Notes: generated by a model from the letters alone, not told the origin. A stretch of DNA of 64,000 nt from Cytobacillus pseudoceanisediminis (GCF_023516215.1 NZ_CP097349.1:4244001-4308000); one strand, 5' to 3'; shown: positions 1-8,991, counted from the first letter of the stretch. Made by a program: numbers and translations.

Positions 1-506
1 ATTCTTATCGGTGGTCTTAATCAGCTTATCGTTATCACTGGTGTTCATCATATTTTCAATATGCTGGAGATTCAGCTATTGGCTCAGTATAAAAGCAACC
101 CTTACAACGCAATTGTTACATGTGCCGTTGCAGCCCAGGGGGTGCAACTTTAGCAGTCGCTTTAAAAACACAATCAGCCAAATTAAAGGCTTTGGCTTTC
201 CCGTCTGCTTTATCCGCATTTTTGGGAATAACCGAGCCGGCGTTGTTCGGTGTCAATCTGCGGTACGGCAAGCCGTTTGTCATGGGACTGATTGGCGGAG
301 CTGCCGGCGGGTTCGCTGCCTCTCTGCTTCAGCTGAAAGCGACAGGAATGGCAGTTACCGTTATTCCAGGCACCCTTCTTTACTTAAATGGCCAGGTTCT
401 GCAGTACATCCTAGTCAATGTGATTGCCATTGCAGTGGCCTTTGCCCTGACTTGGATGTTTGGCTACTCGGATAAGGCAAGGAAAGAAGTGGAACAGGGA
501 CAGTAA
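1..506 (+). pseudogene. PTS sucrose transporter subunit EIIBC, 3' part, frameshifted
   Basis: C-terminal part of a membrane permease that imports sucrose and phosphorylates it to sucrose-6-phosphate. The 5' end lies outside the window. Frame 1 reads VVIT-type EIIC sequence containing GVHHIFNMLEIQ and ends in AVAAQG; the family continues with GATLAVALK, which is in frame 3. One base is missing in the G5 run at 138-142; adding a G restores one frame to the stop at 504-506. The tail has GITEPALFGVNLRY, a typical EIIC glucose/sucrose family segment, and membrane helices near the end. The next gene, sucrose-6-phosphate hydrolase, starts 30 bp downstream, which supports sucrose as substrate. The frameshift is probably a sequence error. 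Confidence 0.85.
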
Positions 507-536
507 CAGAAATTTCAACAGCAAGGATGTTCTAAT

Positions 537-1976
537 ATGACTGAAATCGATTTTTTCAAGAAGGCCAGCGAAGAAGCAGAGAGAAATAGGCATTTGGTTC
601 AGCAGGATCCTTACCGGTTGAAGTATCATCTTATGCCGCCTGTCGGCTTGCTGAATGATCCCAATGGCTTAATCCAATTCAATGGTGTTTATCATGTCTT
701 TTATCAATGGAATCCGTTTGATACTGCACATGGTGCCAAGTATTGGGGGCATTACACTTCCAGGGATCTCGTCCATTGGAAGGAAGAGCCAGTCGCGCTG
801 GCTCCGGATCAGTGGTATGACCGGAATGGCTGCTATTCCGGAAGTGCGATAGAGTATGAGGGAAAGCTTTATCTCTTTTATACAGGAAATGTGAAGACGG
901 AGGATGGCAGGCGTGAGACTTATCAATGTCTTGCCGTATCAGAAGATGGCATCCATTTTGCCAAAAAAGGTCCTGTCCTGGAGCTGCCGGAAAGGTATAC
1001 CGCTCATTTCCGCGATCCGAAGGTCTGGGAAAAGGATGGGCATTTCTATATGGTAGTTGGAGCTCAGACGCCCAATCAGGAGGGTGCGGCTGTCCTGTTT
1101 GCTTCGAAGGATTTATACCATTGGGAGGAACAAGGCAAGATTGCCGGCGCATCGATGAATGGTCTAGAAGACTTCGGCTATATGTGGGAATGTCCCGATC
1201 TATTTGAATTAGATGGACAGGAGATTTTGCTTGTTTCACCGCAGGGGCTTGAGCCGAGCGGGTTTGAATACCATAACCTTTTTCAATCAGGGTATTTTGC
1301 CGGAAAGCTTGATTACGAAAAAGCGATATTTAAACATGGTTCCTTTGTTGAGCTGGATCGCGGCTTTGATTTTTATGCACCGCAAACGTTTAAAGACGAT
1401 TCCGGGAGGCGGATTCTTTATGGATGGATGGGCATGACAGATGAAGACGAATCCAGCCAGCCAACTGTTCCTTATCGCTGGATCCACGCATTGACCATGC
1501 CAAGAGTGCTTGAAATGATAAACGGGAGGCTCTTCCAGAAGCCTGTAAAGGAATTAAAAAAGCTTCGCAAAGATAAGATGGAGCTCCAAAATATAGAGAT
1601 TAATGGAGAAAGCCTGCAACTGGACGGATTAAGTGGGAAAACGGCCGAACTGATGCTGGAATCCTTGAAGAATGTAAGGGGAATGTTCAAAATTGATTTC
1701 CGGAATGAGGCTTCTCTTACTTATAATCCGGATCAAAAGGAAATCCAGCTGCAAAGAAGAAATGTAAAAACAGGAATGCAGGAGTCAAGAACCTGCAAAA
1801 TTTCAAGTCTATCAAAACTGCATGTATTTATGGACCAGTCTTCACTGGAAATTTTCATAAATGGCGGAGAGGAAGTCTTCACACTACGATATTTTCCTGA
1901 TCCGGAGGATGAAACGATTTTCTTTAGCGGGGATGCAGGCTTTTCGGTATCCATGTGGAATCTTGAGAATAAATAA
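537..1976 (+). CDS. sacA: sucrose-6-phosphate hydrolase (GH32)
   Basis: Cytoplasmic enzyme that splits sucrose-6-phosphate, the product of the PTS transporter upstream, into glucose-6-phosphate and fructose. The 479 residues match the usual family length. GH32 signatures are visible: LLNDPNG with nucleophile D41, FRDPK with D160 as transition-state stabiliser, and ECPDLF with E218 as acid/base. A five-blade propeller is followed by a beta-sandwich ending near SLEIFINGGEEVFT. The ATG at 537 follows the permease by 30 bp, and the fructokinase follows about 20 bp after the stop, so the three form one sucrose operon. The alternative, a levanase or exported invertase, is unlikely because no signal peptide is present. 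Confidence 0.93.
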   Translation: MTEIDFFKKASEEAERNRHLVQQDPYRLKYHLMPPVGLLNDPNGLIQFNGVYHVFYQWNPFDTAHGAKYWGHYTSRDLVHWKEEPVALAPDQWYDRNGCYSGSAIEYEGKLYLFYTGNVKTEDGRRETYQCLAVSEDGIHFAKKGPVLELPERYTAHFRDPKVWEKDGHFYMVVGAQTPNQEGAAVLFASKDLYHWEEQGKIAGASMNGLEDFGYMWECPDLFELDGQEILLVSPQGLEPSGFEYHNLFQSGYFAGKLDYEKAIFKHGSFVELDRGFDFYAPQTFKDDSGRRILYGWMGMTDEDESSQPTVPYRWIHALTMPRVLEMINGRLFQKPVKELKKLRKDKMELQNIEINGESLQLDGLSGKTAELMLESLKNVRGMFKIDFRNEASLTYNPDQKEIQLQRRNVKTGMQESRTCKISSLSKLHVFMDQSSLEIFINGGEEVFTLRYFPDPEDETIFFSGDAGFSVSMWNLENK

Positions 1977-1997
1977 CTTTTTTAAATGAGGTGTACT

Positions 1998-2938
1998 ATG
2001 AAAGGGGTTCTATGTTTAGGGGAAGCTCTGATTGATTTTATTCCCCTGGATTCTGATAATTCTACCTATCAAAAGGCTCCGGGCGGGGCACCGGCTAATG
2101 TTTCGGTAGGAGTGTCGAAGCTTGGAGGGAAGGCCGCCTTCATTGGAAAAGTCGGAGACGATGTGCTCGGTCGCTTTCTCAAGGATACCTTGAAGGGGTA
2201 CGGGGTCCATACACAATATATGAAACTGACGGATGAAGCGCGGACAGGTATTACGTTTGTGACGTTAGAGCCCTCTGGTGAGCGGGATTTTAGTTTCTAT
2301 ATTAACCCAAGTGCAGACAGTTTCCTGAATAAAGATGAGATTGACTGGTCCATTTTTGAAGAATATAAGATTTTTCACTTTGGCTCAATCTCACTGATTC
2401 ATGAGCCATCGAGGACTGCAGCCCTTCAAGCAGTGAAGAGGGCCAGGGAAATGAATATGCTTATTTCCTATGACCCAAATCTCCGCTTAGGATTGTGGGG
2501 TTCCGAGGAAAGGGCAAAAGCAGAAATTATGGCGACTCTCCCCTATGCCGATATTCTAAAAATTTCGGAAGAAGAACTCACCTTTTTAACTGGATGCAAT
2601 GATATGGAAGAAGGAATATCCCGGCTTCCTGAGAATCAGCTGACAATCGTTACGCTGGGCAGTGACGGCTGCATCTTCCGTTATAAAGATGAGATTGGAA
2701 AAGTTCCTGCATTGCTATACAAGGTGGTGGATACCACCGGTGCCGGAGATGCATTCGTTTCCGGTCTCCTTTATTGCATAAATGAATCTCCTAAAGCTTT
2801 AGAGGAGCATTCGCATGACGAGATGGCCTTCATGATTCGCTTCGCAAATGTGTCAGGGGCCTGGCCGTCACAAGGAAAGGTGCTATGACCGGTCTTCCCT
2901 GCCTGGATGAAGTGCAGGATATCTTAAAAAAGACATAA
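1998..2938 (+). pseudogene. scrK: fructokinase (PfkB family), frameshifted near the 3' end
   Basis: ATP-dependent kinase turning the fructose released by the hydrolase into fructose-6-phosphate. The PfkB signatures are clear: GGAPANVSVGVSKLGG near the N-terminus and DTTGAGDAFVSGLL with the catalytic Asp and anion hole. The likely start is the ATG at 1998, preceded by AGGTG at 1989-1993; an upstream ATG at 1986 lacks a binding site. The frame breaks at about 2859-2862: FANVSGA should continue LAVTRKGAMTGLPC, which needs one more C in the CC run. The repaired frame ends at TAA 2936-2938. Last gene of the sucrose operon; a strong terminator follows. Probably a sequence error rather than a dead gene. 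Confidence 0.85.
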
Positions 2939-2945
2939 ATTTACC

Positions 2946-2993
2946 AAACAGCAGACAAACCTTCCAATACTGGAACCGTTTTGTCTGCTGTTT
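2946..2993 (+). terminator. rho-independent terminator of the sucrose operon
   Basis: Inverted repeat AAACAGCAGACAAA (2946-2959) paired with TTTGTCTGCTGTTT, followed by T residues, directly after the fructokinase stop. Confidence 0.85.
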
Positions 2994-3212
2994 TGCTTCC
3001 GAAAACCCCCGCGCCGCTTTCTAATTTGTCTAAAATAGTATATAATTATCAGATAATACTAGCTATCTTACCCGATCAATCATTATAATAGAATAGAATG
3101 TGTATTTTGTGTGACGGAAAAGGTGTGTCCTTGGGTGATGCCTTTCGAGTGGTGACACCTGAGCAGAGCGCCTGCAGTTTTTGGCAAATATCTGGGATAA
3201 GGAAGGTTTAAA

Positions 3213-4723
3213 ATGAGCAGCGTACAGAACAAAACAGACGTTATCTTAATTGGTGCCGGAATCATGAGCGCGACTTTGGGGTCTTTACTGAAAGAGTTAG
3301 CACCTGAGTGGGAGATCAAAGTGTTTGAGAAGCTCGCTAGCGCAGGAGAAGAAAGCTCTAACGAATGGAATAATGCAGGGACGGGACATGCTGCATTGTG
3401 CGAGCTTAACTATACATCTGAAAAATCTGATGGATCAATAGATATCACTAAAGCGATTAATGTAAATGAACAATTTCAGCTATCCAGACAGTTTTGGGCT
3501 TATCTTGTAGAAAACAACCTGATTCGCAATCCGCAGGACTTTATTATGCCAATCCCTCATATGAGCTTTGTTCAGGGGGAAAAAATGTATCGTTTTTGAA
3601 AAAACGATTGGAAGCGCTGTCAGCTAATCCGCTGTTTCAGGGCATGGAATTTTCCGATGACCCTGAAAAGCTGAAGGAATGGATTCCGGTGATGATGGAT
3701 GGCCGCACTTCGGACGAACCAATCGCAGCCACCAAAATCGACTCTGGAACGGATGTCAACTTCGGTGCGTTAACACGCATGCTGTTTGACCATTTAAAGA
3801 GTAAAAATGTCAATGTCCATTATCAGCACAGCGTAGAGGATTTGAAGCGTGCTGGCGATGGATCATGGAATGTAAAAGTGCGAAATATGGAAAGCGGCAC
3901 AACCGAAAACCATCAGGCGAAGTTCGTATTTATCGGCGGAGGCGGCGGAAGTCTGCATCTGCTTCAGAAGACGGGCATCCCTGAATCCAAGCATATAGGC
4001 GGATTCCCGGTAAGCGGACTGTTCCTCGTCTGCAACAAACCGGAAATTGTCGAGAAGCATCATGCAAAAGTGTACGGAAAAGCCAAAGTAGGTGCACCTC
4101 CAATGTCCGTGCCGCATCTGGATACAAGGTTTATTGATAACAAGAAATCCCTGCTGTTCGGGCCATTTGCCGGCTTCTCGCCAAAGTTCTTAAAGACAGG
4201 CTCCAATATGGACCTGATCAAGTCTGTTAAACCGAATAATGTCATCACCATGCTGGCAGCTGGTGCAAAAGAAATGGGGCTGACAAAATATCTGATTCAG
4301 CAGGTCATGCTATCCCATGAACAGCGCGTCGAAGAATTGCGCGAGTTTATCCCTAATGCACAGAGTGAAGACTGGAGTGTCGTGGTCGCAGGCCAGCGTG
4401 TGCAGGTTATCAAGGATACGCCTGCCGGAAAAGGAACCCTGCAATTCGGCACCGAGGTAGTCAGTGCCTCAGATGGCTCGGTTGCTGCCTTGCTCGGAGC
4501 TTCCCCGGGTGCTTCAACTGCCGTTAACGTCATGCTTGAAGTATTGCAAAAATGCTTCCCGCAGTATATGGAAGAGTGGCATTTTAAAATCAAGAAAATG
4601 ATTCCGTCCTACGGCATGTCACTATCCGAGAACCCTGAGCTGTTCCGTGAAATTCATGAATCAACGGCGCAAGTGCTGGGACTGAGCGAAGCAGAAAATC
4701 AAAAAGAGCTGGCCTATAACTGA
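3213..4723 (+). pseudogene. mqo: malate:quinone oxidoreductase, frameshifted
   Basis: FAD-linked peripheral membrane enzyme that oxidises malate to oxaloacetate and passes electrons to quinone, bypassing NAD-malate dehydrogenase in the TCA cycle. The N-terminus has the dinucleotide-binding motif [15 protein letters not shown] and the Mqo-typical [18 protein letters not shown]. About 503 residues after repair, the normal family length. The first frame stops at 3599; the second carries the rest from LKKRLEAL to the end. Adding one A to the A6 run at about 3581-3586 joins them. The start ATG has an AAGGAAGG binding site. Monocistronic: terminators lie on both sides. Most likely an intact gene with a homopolymer error. 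Confidence 0.88.
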
Positions 4724-4735
4724 TCTTAACCAGAT

Positions 4736-4776
4736 AGAACCTTTGACCCTAAATGCGGGTTGAAGGTTCTTTTTTA
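4736..4776 (+). terminator. terminator of mqo
   Basis: AGAACCTTTGACCC pairs with GGGTTGAAGGTTCT across a short TAAATGC loop, followed by a run of T. Confidence 0.9.
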
Positions 4777-4907
4777 TATGATGAAAAACCAGTTTTAAAG
4801 CCTCTGCAACCTATGCGTGCGGCCCCCGGCAACCATTCCTGTCTTTACTTTTGGCCAAAAAATTCACCATAATGGGAGTATCGATTTGCAGAAAGGTGAT
4901 TGTGAAT

Positions 4908-5357
4908 ATGATTTTTGCCGAGAAGCTTAAAAAGGAGAGGAAAGAGAAAGGATGGTCACAGGAGGATCTGGCTGAAAAGCTGTTTGTGAGCCGTCAGTCT
5001 GTTTCCAAATGGGAAAATGGGCAGAACTATCCCAGCATTGAAATTATTATTAAACTGAGTGATCTGTTTGGGGTTACGATTGATGAATTATTAAGGAGTG
5101 ATGAGGAATTGACGGAGAAAGTGATAAAGGACAGCAGGCAATTAGCGTATCCAAGATTGAAAGTATTTTTTGATTGTTTATTTCTGATAGGATCCGCTAT
5201 GCTAATCATTAAACTAAGCATTTTAGGCCTTAATCATTTTACTGAATTAGAGATCCCTATTCGCGGATCGTTTTTCTGGAATTTCGGTCCTTTATTCTTA
5301 ATGCTGGGCGGCGCAATTTTCTCTGACACATTGAAAAAGAAATATAAAAATGAGTAA
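4908..5357 (+). CDS. XRE-family regulator with C-terminal membrane helices
   Basis: Predicted membrane-attached DNA-binding protein of 149 residues. Residues 1-60 form a Cro/CI helix-turn-helix: KGWSQEDLAEKLFVSRQSVS followed by KWENGQNYPS, the typical pattern of small Firmicute regulators. The C-terminal half has two hydrophobic segments, one around LFLIGSAMLIIKLSILGL and one around FGPLFLMLGGAIF, then a basic tail. The ATG at 4908 was chosen because AAAGGTGA lies about 8 bp upstream; longer in-frame starts (4851, 4902) are less well placed. Target genes are unknown. It may respond to a membrane signal, but that is inference from the layout only. Confidence 0.8.
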   Translation: MIFAEKLKKERKEKGWSQEDLAEKLFVSRQSVSKWENGQNYPSIEIIIKLSDLFGVTIDELLRSDEELTEKVIKDSRQLAYPRLKVFFDCLFLIGSAMLIIKLSILGLNHFTELEIPIRGSFFWNFGPLFLMLGGAIFSDTLKKKYKNE

Positions 5358-5440
5358 CGCAACCCTGCATTCTTGTGCATGGATTGTCGGGCCGCACCCT
5401 GCAGCTCCTGATATTCTGTAGATAAGAGGAGGTCATTGAA

Positions 5441-6313
5441 ATGGATTTGCTGCAAAATATGAATCGGGCGATGAGGTATATTGAAGAACATTTAACGGAT
5501 GAAATCGACTTCAAAGAACTAGCAAAGATTGCGTTTTGCTCAGAATACCATTTTAAACGAATGTTTTCCTTTCTTGCAGGTGTAACGCTTTCGGAGTATA
5601 TCCGCAGGAGACGGCTGACATTGGCGGCCTTCGATTTGAAGGATAAGAATGCCAGGGTCATTGATGTAGCATTCAAATATGTGTATAGCTCGCCTGATTC
5701 GTTTACGAGGGCATTCCAGCAGCTTCATGGCATCACTCCTTCAGAAGCCAGGAGCAATGGCCACGCTCTCAAGGCTTATCCGCCGATGACCTTCCATTTA
5801 TCTATTAAGGGAGGAAATGAAATGAACTATCGTATAGAAGAAAAAGATGCCTTTCGGATTGTAGGCTTAAAAAAGCGGGTGCCGATTATTTTTAACGGTG
5901 TGAATCCGGAGATTGCAGCCATGTGGGAGAGCTTAGATGAAAAAATGATTCTTAGGCTCAAGAGTGTATCGGATACAGAGCCATTTGGCCTGATCAGTGC
6001 TTCAGCCAATTTTTCTGAAGGCAGAATGGAAGAAAAGGGTGAACTGGACCATTATATCGGAGCTGCCACTGCAAAGGAATGCCCGGAGGGGATGGCATCT
6101 CTTGAGGTTCCGGCCTGTTCATGGGCGGTATTTGAAGCAGTGGGTCCGTTTCCGGAAACGCTTCAGAATGTCTGGGGACGGATTTACTCAGAATGGTTCC
6201 CTTCATCATCTTATCAGCAAATAGATGGGCCGGAAATCCTCTGGAATGAAAGCAAAGATACCGCTTCGCCTACATTCCGCAGTGAAATCTGGATTCCGGT
6301 TATGAAAGAATAG
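5441..6313 (+). CDS. AraC-family regulator with GyrI-like effector domain
   Basis: Transcription regulator of 290 residues. The N-terminal ~100 residues hold two AraC helix-turn-helix motifs ([20 protein letters not shown] and the second ending in [21 protein letters not shown]). From about residue 127 the sequence matches the GyrI-like / effector-binding domain that binds small hydrophobic or cationic ligands in the Rob/BltR group, with [20 protein letters not shown] near the end. A perfect AGAGGAGG precedes the ATG. It lies about 80 bp after the XRE gene, so co-transcription is possible. The ligand cannot be read from sequence; drug or toxin sensing is the usual role of such fusions. Confidence 0.87.
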   Translation: MDLLQNMNRAMRYIEEHLTDEIDFKELAKIAFCSEYHFKRMFSFLAGVTLSEYIRRRRLTLAAFDLKDKNARVIDVAFKYVYSSPDSFTRAFQQLHGITPSEARSNGHALKAYPPMTFHLSIKGGNEMNYRIEEKDAFRIVGLKKRVPIIFNGVNPEIAAMWESLDEKMILRLKSVSDTEPFGLISASANFSEGRMEEKGELDHYIGAATAKECPEGMASLEVPACSWAVFEAVGPFPETLQNVWGRIYSEWFPSSSYQQIDGPEILWNESKDTASPTFRSEIWIPVMKE

Positions 6314-6342
6314 GGCTCCTTACTATGGAGTCCCGCCTTTTT
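6312..6342 (+). terminator. possible terminator after the AraC-family gene
   Basis: Imperfect hairpin GGGCTCC ... GGAGTCCC around the stop codon, followed by CGCCTTTTT. Arms are broken by one unpaired base. Confidence 0.5.
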
Positions 6343-6360
6343 AAAATGAGTATTAGAATC

Positions 6361-6473
6361 CTGTCTAGCTTCACTGGGAAAGCATCAGCAGTCTAAACAC
6401 CGCACGATTCAGCTACTAGGAGGAGCGCCCAGCCCTATGAGGTGTCAGGGGGGCAGGCGCTTCCGCTTTTCTA
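6361..6473. repeat. dispersed repeat, CTGTCTAGCT...CGCTTCCGCTTTTCT family
   Basis: Begins CTGTCTAGCTTCAC and ends GGCGCTTCCGCTTTTCTA, the two boundary motifs shared with copies near 7.3, 35.5, 42.2, 51.0, 60.7 and 62.2 kb. The middle contains GCACGATTCAGC and GGAGGAGCGCC. The last bases form the stop codon of the YvrJ gene on the minus strand. Confidence 0.75.
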
Positions 6474-6608
6474 TTCTTTCAGCCTATCCGGCAATCCCTG
6501 GATTGAGGACACGACTACATCGAGCTTGGCTTCGATCCGGTTCAGCAGAAAAAGCGTGACCACAATCGGGAAGCCGAGTTCGCTGATCAATGTGACCATC
6601 TGTTCCAT
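6471..6608 (-). CDS. YvrJ family protein
   Basis: A small protein of 45 residues (46 if the ATG at 6611 is used) that is easy to miss. It reads MEQMVTLISELGFPIVVTLF followed by LLNRIEAKLDVVVSSI, i.e. one membrane helix and a short amphipathic tail, the pattern of the YvrJ family of unknown function. GGAG lies 8 bp upstream of the ATG at 6608. The stop falls in the CTTTTCTA end of a dispersed repeat. A terminator separates it from the DUF2922 gene, but it lies in the same orientation and is downstream of the DUF1659-DUF2922 pair. In B. subtilis a yvrJ gene sits next to the alternative sigma factor genes yvrI/yvrHa, and a sigma-like gene is also nearby here. Confidence 0.85.
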   Translation of the reverse strand: MEQMVTLISELGFPIVVTLFLLNRIEAKLDVVVSSIQGLPDRLKE

Positions 6609-6643
6609 CATGCATGCTCCTTTCTTTTTTACAAGCTATAAAA

Positions 6644-6671
6644 AAGGCCGGGTTCCAAAGAATCCGGCCTT
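6644..6671 (-). terminator. terminator of the DUF1659-DUF2922 unit
   Basis: AAGGCCGG and CCGGCCTT arms; read on the minus strand, the hairpin is followed by TTTTTTATAG. Confidence 0.88.
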
Positions 6672-6677
6672 ATTCCC

Positions 6678-6896
6678 TTACACTAATTCATAATCTGTTA
6701 CATTGCGTTCTATTAATCTAGCGCCTTTGGCAGAAACAAGGTCACCGCCATTTCCGTCAAATGCGTTCACTGCAATGATCTGTTCCATCACTGCCTTCAC
6801 AGCTGCCGGATCAATCGGCTCCTTTGGGCTGTCAACCGATAATTTGGTTTCCTTGCCCAGCTCCGTTTCAAACGTCATTTCAAGTGTCTTCGCCAT
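6678..6896 (-). CDS. DUF2922 family protein
   Basis: A 72-residue cytoplasmic protein of unknown function. It opens with MAKTLEMTFETELGKE and contains IDPAAVKAVMEQIIAVNAF and ends in LIERNVTDYELV, a layout typical of the DUF2922 family. GGGAGGTG precedes the start. It follows a DUF1659 gene by about 40 bp, and these two families very often occur together in Bacilli, frequently near a small sigma-70-like factor, as here. The pair is probably transcribed from the promoter-like element at 7181-7214 and stopped by the terminator at 6644-6671. Confidence 0.88.
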   Translation of the reverse strand: MAKTLEMTFETELGKETKLSVDSPKEPIDPAAVKAVMEQIIAVNAFDGNGGDLVSAKGARLIERNVTDYELV

Positions 6897-6936
6897 TCCC
6901 TTTCACACCTCCCGAATTGGTTATTTTCAATAAGAA

Positions 6937-7155
6937 TTAGCCTAAAATATCGAAGCTGTCATTTCTGCTCAGCTCAGTCAGCGGATAGCTTGATAATCCA
7001 GCGATTGCCTGTCCCACTGTGAAAAGCTGGTCCGCTGTAGCGGATTGCTTCACACTGTTGTAGGTTTTTGATTTGTAGACAGGCTTGCCCTGTCCGTTCA
7101 ATCCTGTTTCAAAAACCAGGCGAAGCTTTGAATCAATGATGATTGCCTGTGCCAT
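6937..7155 (-). CDS. DUF1659 family protein
   Basis: A 72-residue protein of unknown function starting MAQAIIIDSKLRLVFETGLN, then a basic stretch (GKPVYKSKTYNSVK) and an alanine/leucine-rich middle, as in DUF1659 proteins. AGGGAGGTGAG precedes the ATG. It is the first gene after a promoter-like element (7181-7214) that is nearly identical to one in front of the helix-turn-helix gene at 8120-8931, which suggests common control by the neighbouring sigma factor. Confidence 0.88.
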   Translation of the reverse strand: MAQAIIIDSKLRLVFETGLNGQGKPVYKSKTYNSVKQSATADQLFTVGQAIAGLSSYPLTELSRNDSFDILG

Positions 7156-7180
7156 TCCTGCTCACCTCCCTTTCACCTTT

Positions 7181-7214
7181 ATAATCGAAATGAAGGATGT
7201 AAAAAGACAGGGTG
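7181..7214 (-). promoter_or_regulatory. promoter-like element upstream of DUF1659, copy 1
   Basis: On the minus strand this reads CACCCTGTCTTTTT... ending CATTTCGATTAT, 25 bp before the DUF1659 start. It matches the element at 8958-8991 at 28 of 34 positions with no gap, and both lie at the same distance from an ATG. Spacing fits a -35 (ACCCTG-like) and -10 (CGATTAT-like) pair. Recognition by the neighbouring sigma factor is inference. Confidence 0.65.
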
Positions 7215-7263
7215 CGGAAAAAATTTTTTAACAAATCAGAAAGCCTAAAATTTTGATGCCGAT

Positions 7264-7441
7264 AACTGTCTAGCTCCACAAGGAAAGCAACGACAGTCTA
7301 ATCACCGCATGATTAAAAGCGTCAGCTTTTAGGAGGAGTGGCCTACCCCTTGAGGAGGCCTGGCCCCCAGGATGGAGGTCATGCAGGCGTTGCCACAGGA
7401 CGTGGCGTTCTTAGTCTGCGTTGGCGCATCCGCTTTTCTTA
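7264..7441. repeat. dispersed repeat, CTGTCTAGCT...CGCTTTTCT family
   Basis: Begins AACTGTCTAGCTCCACAAGG and ends GCGCATCCGCTTTTCTT. The interior holds CACCGCATGATTAAAAGC, GGCCCCCAGGATGGAGGTC and GCCACAGGACGTGGCGTTCT, the last two also present in the 35.6 kb and 42.1 kb copies. It ends at the base next to the sigma factor stop. Confidence 0.8.
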
Positions 7442-7927
7442 TTAATCTAGCTGAAGTGTGGTCCTAAGTTTTGTGAGGGCGCCTTTTTTCCAGGCTTTTA
7501 CCGCTGAAGCCGTTACTCCATGCTGTTCGGCGATCTGATTGACTGTCAAATCATAGAGGAAAGCCGATAGAACCCAGATGGTCTGATTTTTGGTGAGGCT
7601 GCTGCAGTATGAAAGCAGCTGCTCTTCTTCAAGTGGCTGGTGTATATAGGAAGATTCCGCTGAAGACCAGAATTCTTCACTCCGGGTGACAGTGCTGTTT
7701 TTCTGCATCCTGGTTTTTCTCAATTCATCAATCAGTTTCTGTTTAACGATGGTATAGGCGAATGTCAGAAACTTTCCCTGTGTATGATCAAATAGATTCC
7801 ACGCCTCCCAAAGCCGGATAAGGGCGATTTGAAAATACTCTTCCTGGTTTTTATAAATGCTCAAAGATCGAATAATCTGGTGAATCATCGGTTCATATTG
7901 TGCTGCCACTTGCTCAAAGCTCTCCAT
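7442..7927 (-). CDS. sigma-70 family RNA polymerase sigma factor
   Basis: A 161-residue alternative sigma factor. Residues about 10-70 resemble region 2, including EEYFQIALIRLWEAWNLFD (core binding) and GKFLTFAYTIVKQKLIDEL (-10 recognition helix). After a linker, residues about 100-158 form region 4 with LTVNQIAEQHGVTASAVKAW as the helix-turn-helix. No anti-sigma gene is seen next to it. Neighbours are DUF1659, DUF2922 and YvrJ genes downstream and a replication-type HTH gene upstream; two of these have the same promoter-like element. B. subtilis has split SigO/RsoA proteins beside yvrJ; here both regions are in one chain. Start chosen for AAGGGAA upstream. Confidence 0.88.
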   Translation of the reverse strand: MESFEQVAAQYEPMIHQIIRSLSIYKNQEEYFQIALIRLWEAWNLFDHTQGKFLTFAYTIVKQKLIDELRKTRMQKNSTVTRSEEFWSSAESSYIHQPLEEEQLLSYCSSLTKNQTIWVLSAFLYDLTVNQIAEQHGVTASAVKAWKKGALTKLRTTLQLD

Positions 7928-8043
7928 GCTGGATTCCCTTCAGGAAAGCGCGCTCTCTTGTATTCCCGGGTAGCTCAAACATAGCTTTTTCATCATTTTT
8001 TTGCGAATTGGGTAAAAGCCGTAAATTGCCAGTTAAGACCCCT

Positions 8044-8099
8044 TAACTCGGGAGTTAGGGGGTCTAAGTCCGGACTTAGGGGGTCTAACTTGAAAGTTA
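8044..8099. repeat. array of three palindromes at exact 21-bp spacing
   Basis: Three palindromes with pattern TAAnTn-NN-nAnTTA: TAACTC-GG-GAGTTA (centre 8050.5), CTAAGTC-CG-GACTTAG (8071.5) and TAACTT-GA-AAGTTA (8092.5), joined by GGGGGT. Weaker half-matches flank them at about 8029 and 8112. Spacing equals two helical turns, as expected for binding of several regulator dimers on one face. Because 21 bp is also seven codons, a heptapeptide repeat in an extended minus-strand reading frame is the alternative. Confidence 0.75.
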
Positions 8100-8119
8100 C
8101 GGGCAGTAACGAAGTTTTT

Positions 8120-8931
8120 TTATTTTTTATAAAAAAATTCCGCGAAAAAATCCTCTTCACGCGCAGAAAAGCCCATTTCGAATAATTCTTCGTAGTACTG
8201 CTCTTCAAATTTTCTTGTTAAAATTCCATAGAAATACGCGATAGGACGGGCGATTGTACAGGTTTTCATTTTCCGGATCAGCTGTTTAAAAGCATGGATA
8301 GCTGTGTCCAGCACCACGTTCAAATTTTGTTCACAATTGTGCTTGTAAGCGGCTATGGCTGTCATTCTCCAGAACTCTTCAATCTGCATTGCTTCCGGAA
8401 TAAAGTAACGTGCAAGTTCTACAAATGCTTTTGGAACACGATCACTGGTAAAGGTGTAATCAAGTCCGGTTTTGGAACGATTAGTATTCTTTTGATTTTT
8501 ATTAGTTTTAGAAAGATTGATAGTTTTATTAGGGTGGTCCATTTTTTCTTTTTTGGTGGTTCACACTTGGGAAAACGATTAAATACATACAAATTGCTGG
8601 ACTGGGATCCGTTTTTTCTTTCCGTTTCATGAACGGTAAAGAGACCGAGGCTTGCGGCCTTGGCTGTCATTCTTTTAAAAGTGGAGCGGGAAATGCCATT
8701 GCCGCAGTATTCCGCATGAATGGCTTTTAAAACGGTCCCGATCTTGGCATTGGAAACACCGGGAACCTTCGCGGCAAAACGAACAAGCCGTTTCAGCCCA
8801 ACAAGTTCTCCCTTCGAAAACTCATTCTTATGTACAGCAAGCCACATTTCCAGATGGGCATTAAATTCCTGCAGATCTTTAAATTGAGAAAACTGTCCAA
8901 ATTGGTCCACACTTCCTGATTTAAGATTCAT
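8120..8931 (-). pseudogene. replication-type helix-turn-helix protein, frameshifted
   Basis: About 270 residues after repair. The N-terminal half has a winged-helix pattern like phage/plasmid replication or DnaD-type proteins (SRSTFKRMTAKAASLGLFTV, then a wing ending NLYVFNRFP). The C-terminal half, in another frame, has VPKAFVELARYFIPEAMQIE and RKMKTCTIARPIAYFYGIL. Adding one A to the A-rich run at about 8545-8551 joins the frames through EPPKK-MDHPNK. The start ATG at 8931 lies 26 bp from the promoter-like element at 8958-8991. The palindrome array lies just downstream. Function is not known; a DNA-binding role is likely. The C-terminus could extend past 8120 if another A is missing in the adjacent A7. 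Confidence 0.7.
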
Positions 8932-8957
8932 ATCTTTGCACCGCCCTTTCATCTCTG

Positions 8958-8991
8958 ATAATCGAAATGAAAGAGTGGAAAAGGCAGGGTG
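8958..8991 (-). promoter_or_regulatory. promoter-like element upstream of the HTH gene, copy 2
   Basis: Minus strand CACCCTGCCTTTTC... ending CATTTCGATTAT, 26 bp before the ATG at 8931. Near-duplicate of 7181-7214 (28/34 identical, same spacing). The similarity continues into TGAAAGGG-GGTG around the ribosome binding site. Confidence 0.65.

Noticed and set aside
3041..3212. Hairpin-like leader in front of mqo (AGGTGTGTCC ... GACACCT)
   Set aside because: Pairing is broken and no known riboswitch core fits; there is no basis for calling an RNA element.
6442..6693. Plus-strand reading frame of 83 codons
   Set aside because: It is the complement of the YvrJ gene and a terminator; the minus strand has the recognisable protein and ribosome binding site.
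8419..8545. C-terminal tail of the first HTH frame (LIKLSIFLKLIKIK...)
   Set aside because: It is the out-of-frame reading after the poly-A break; the conserved continuation is in the other frame.
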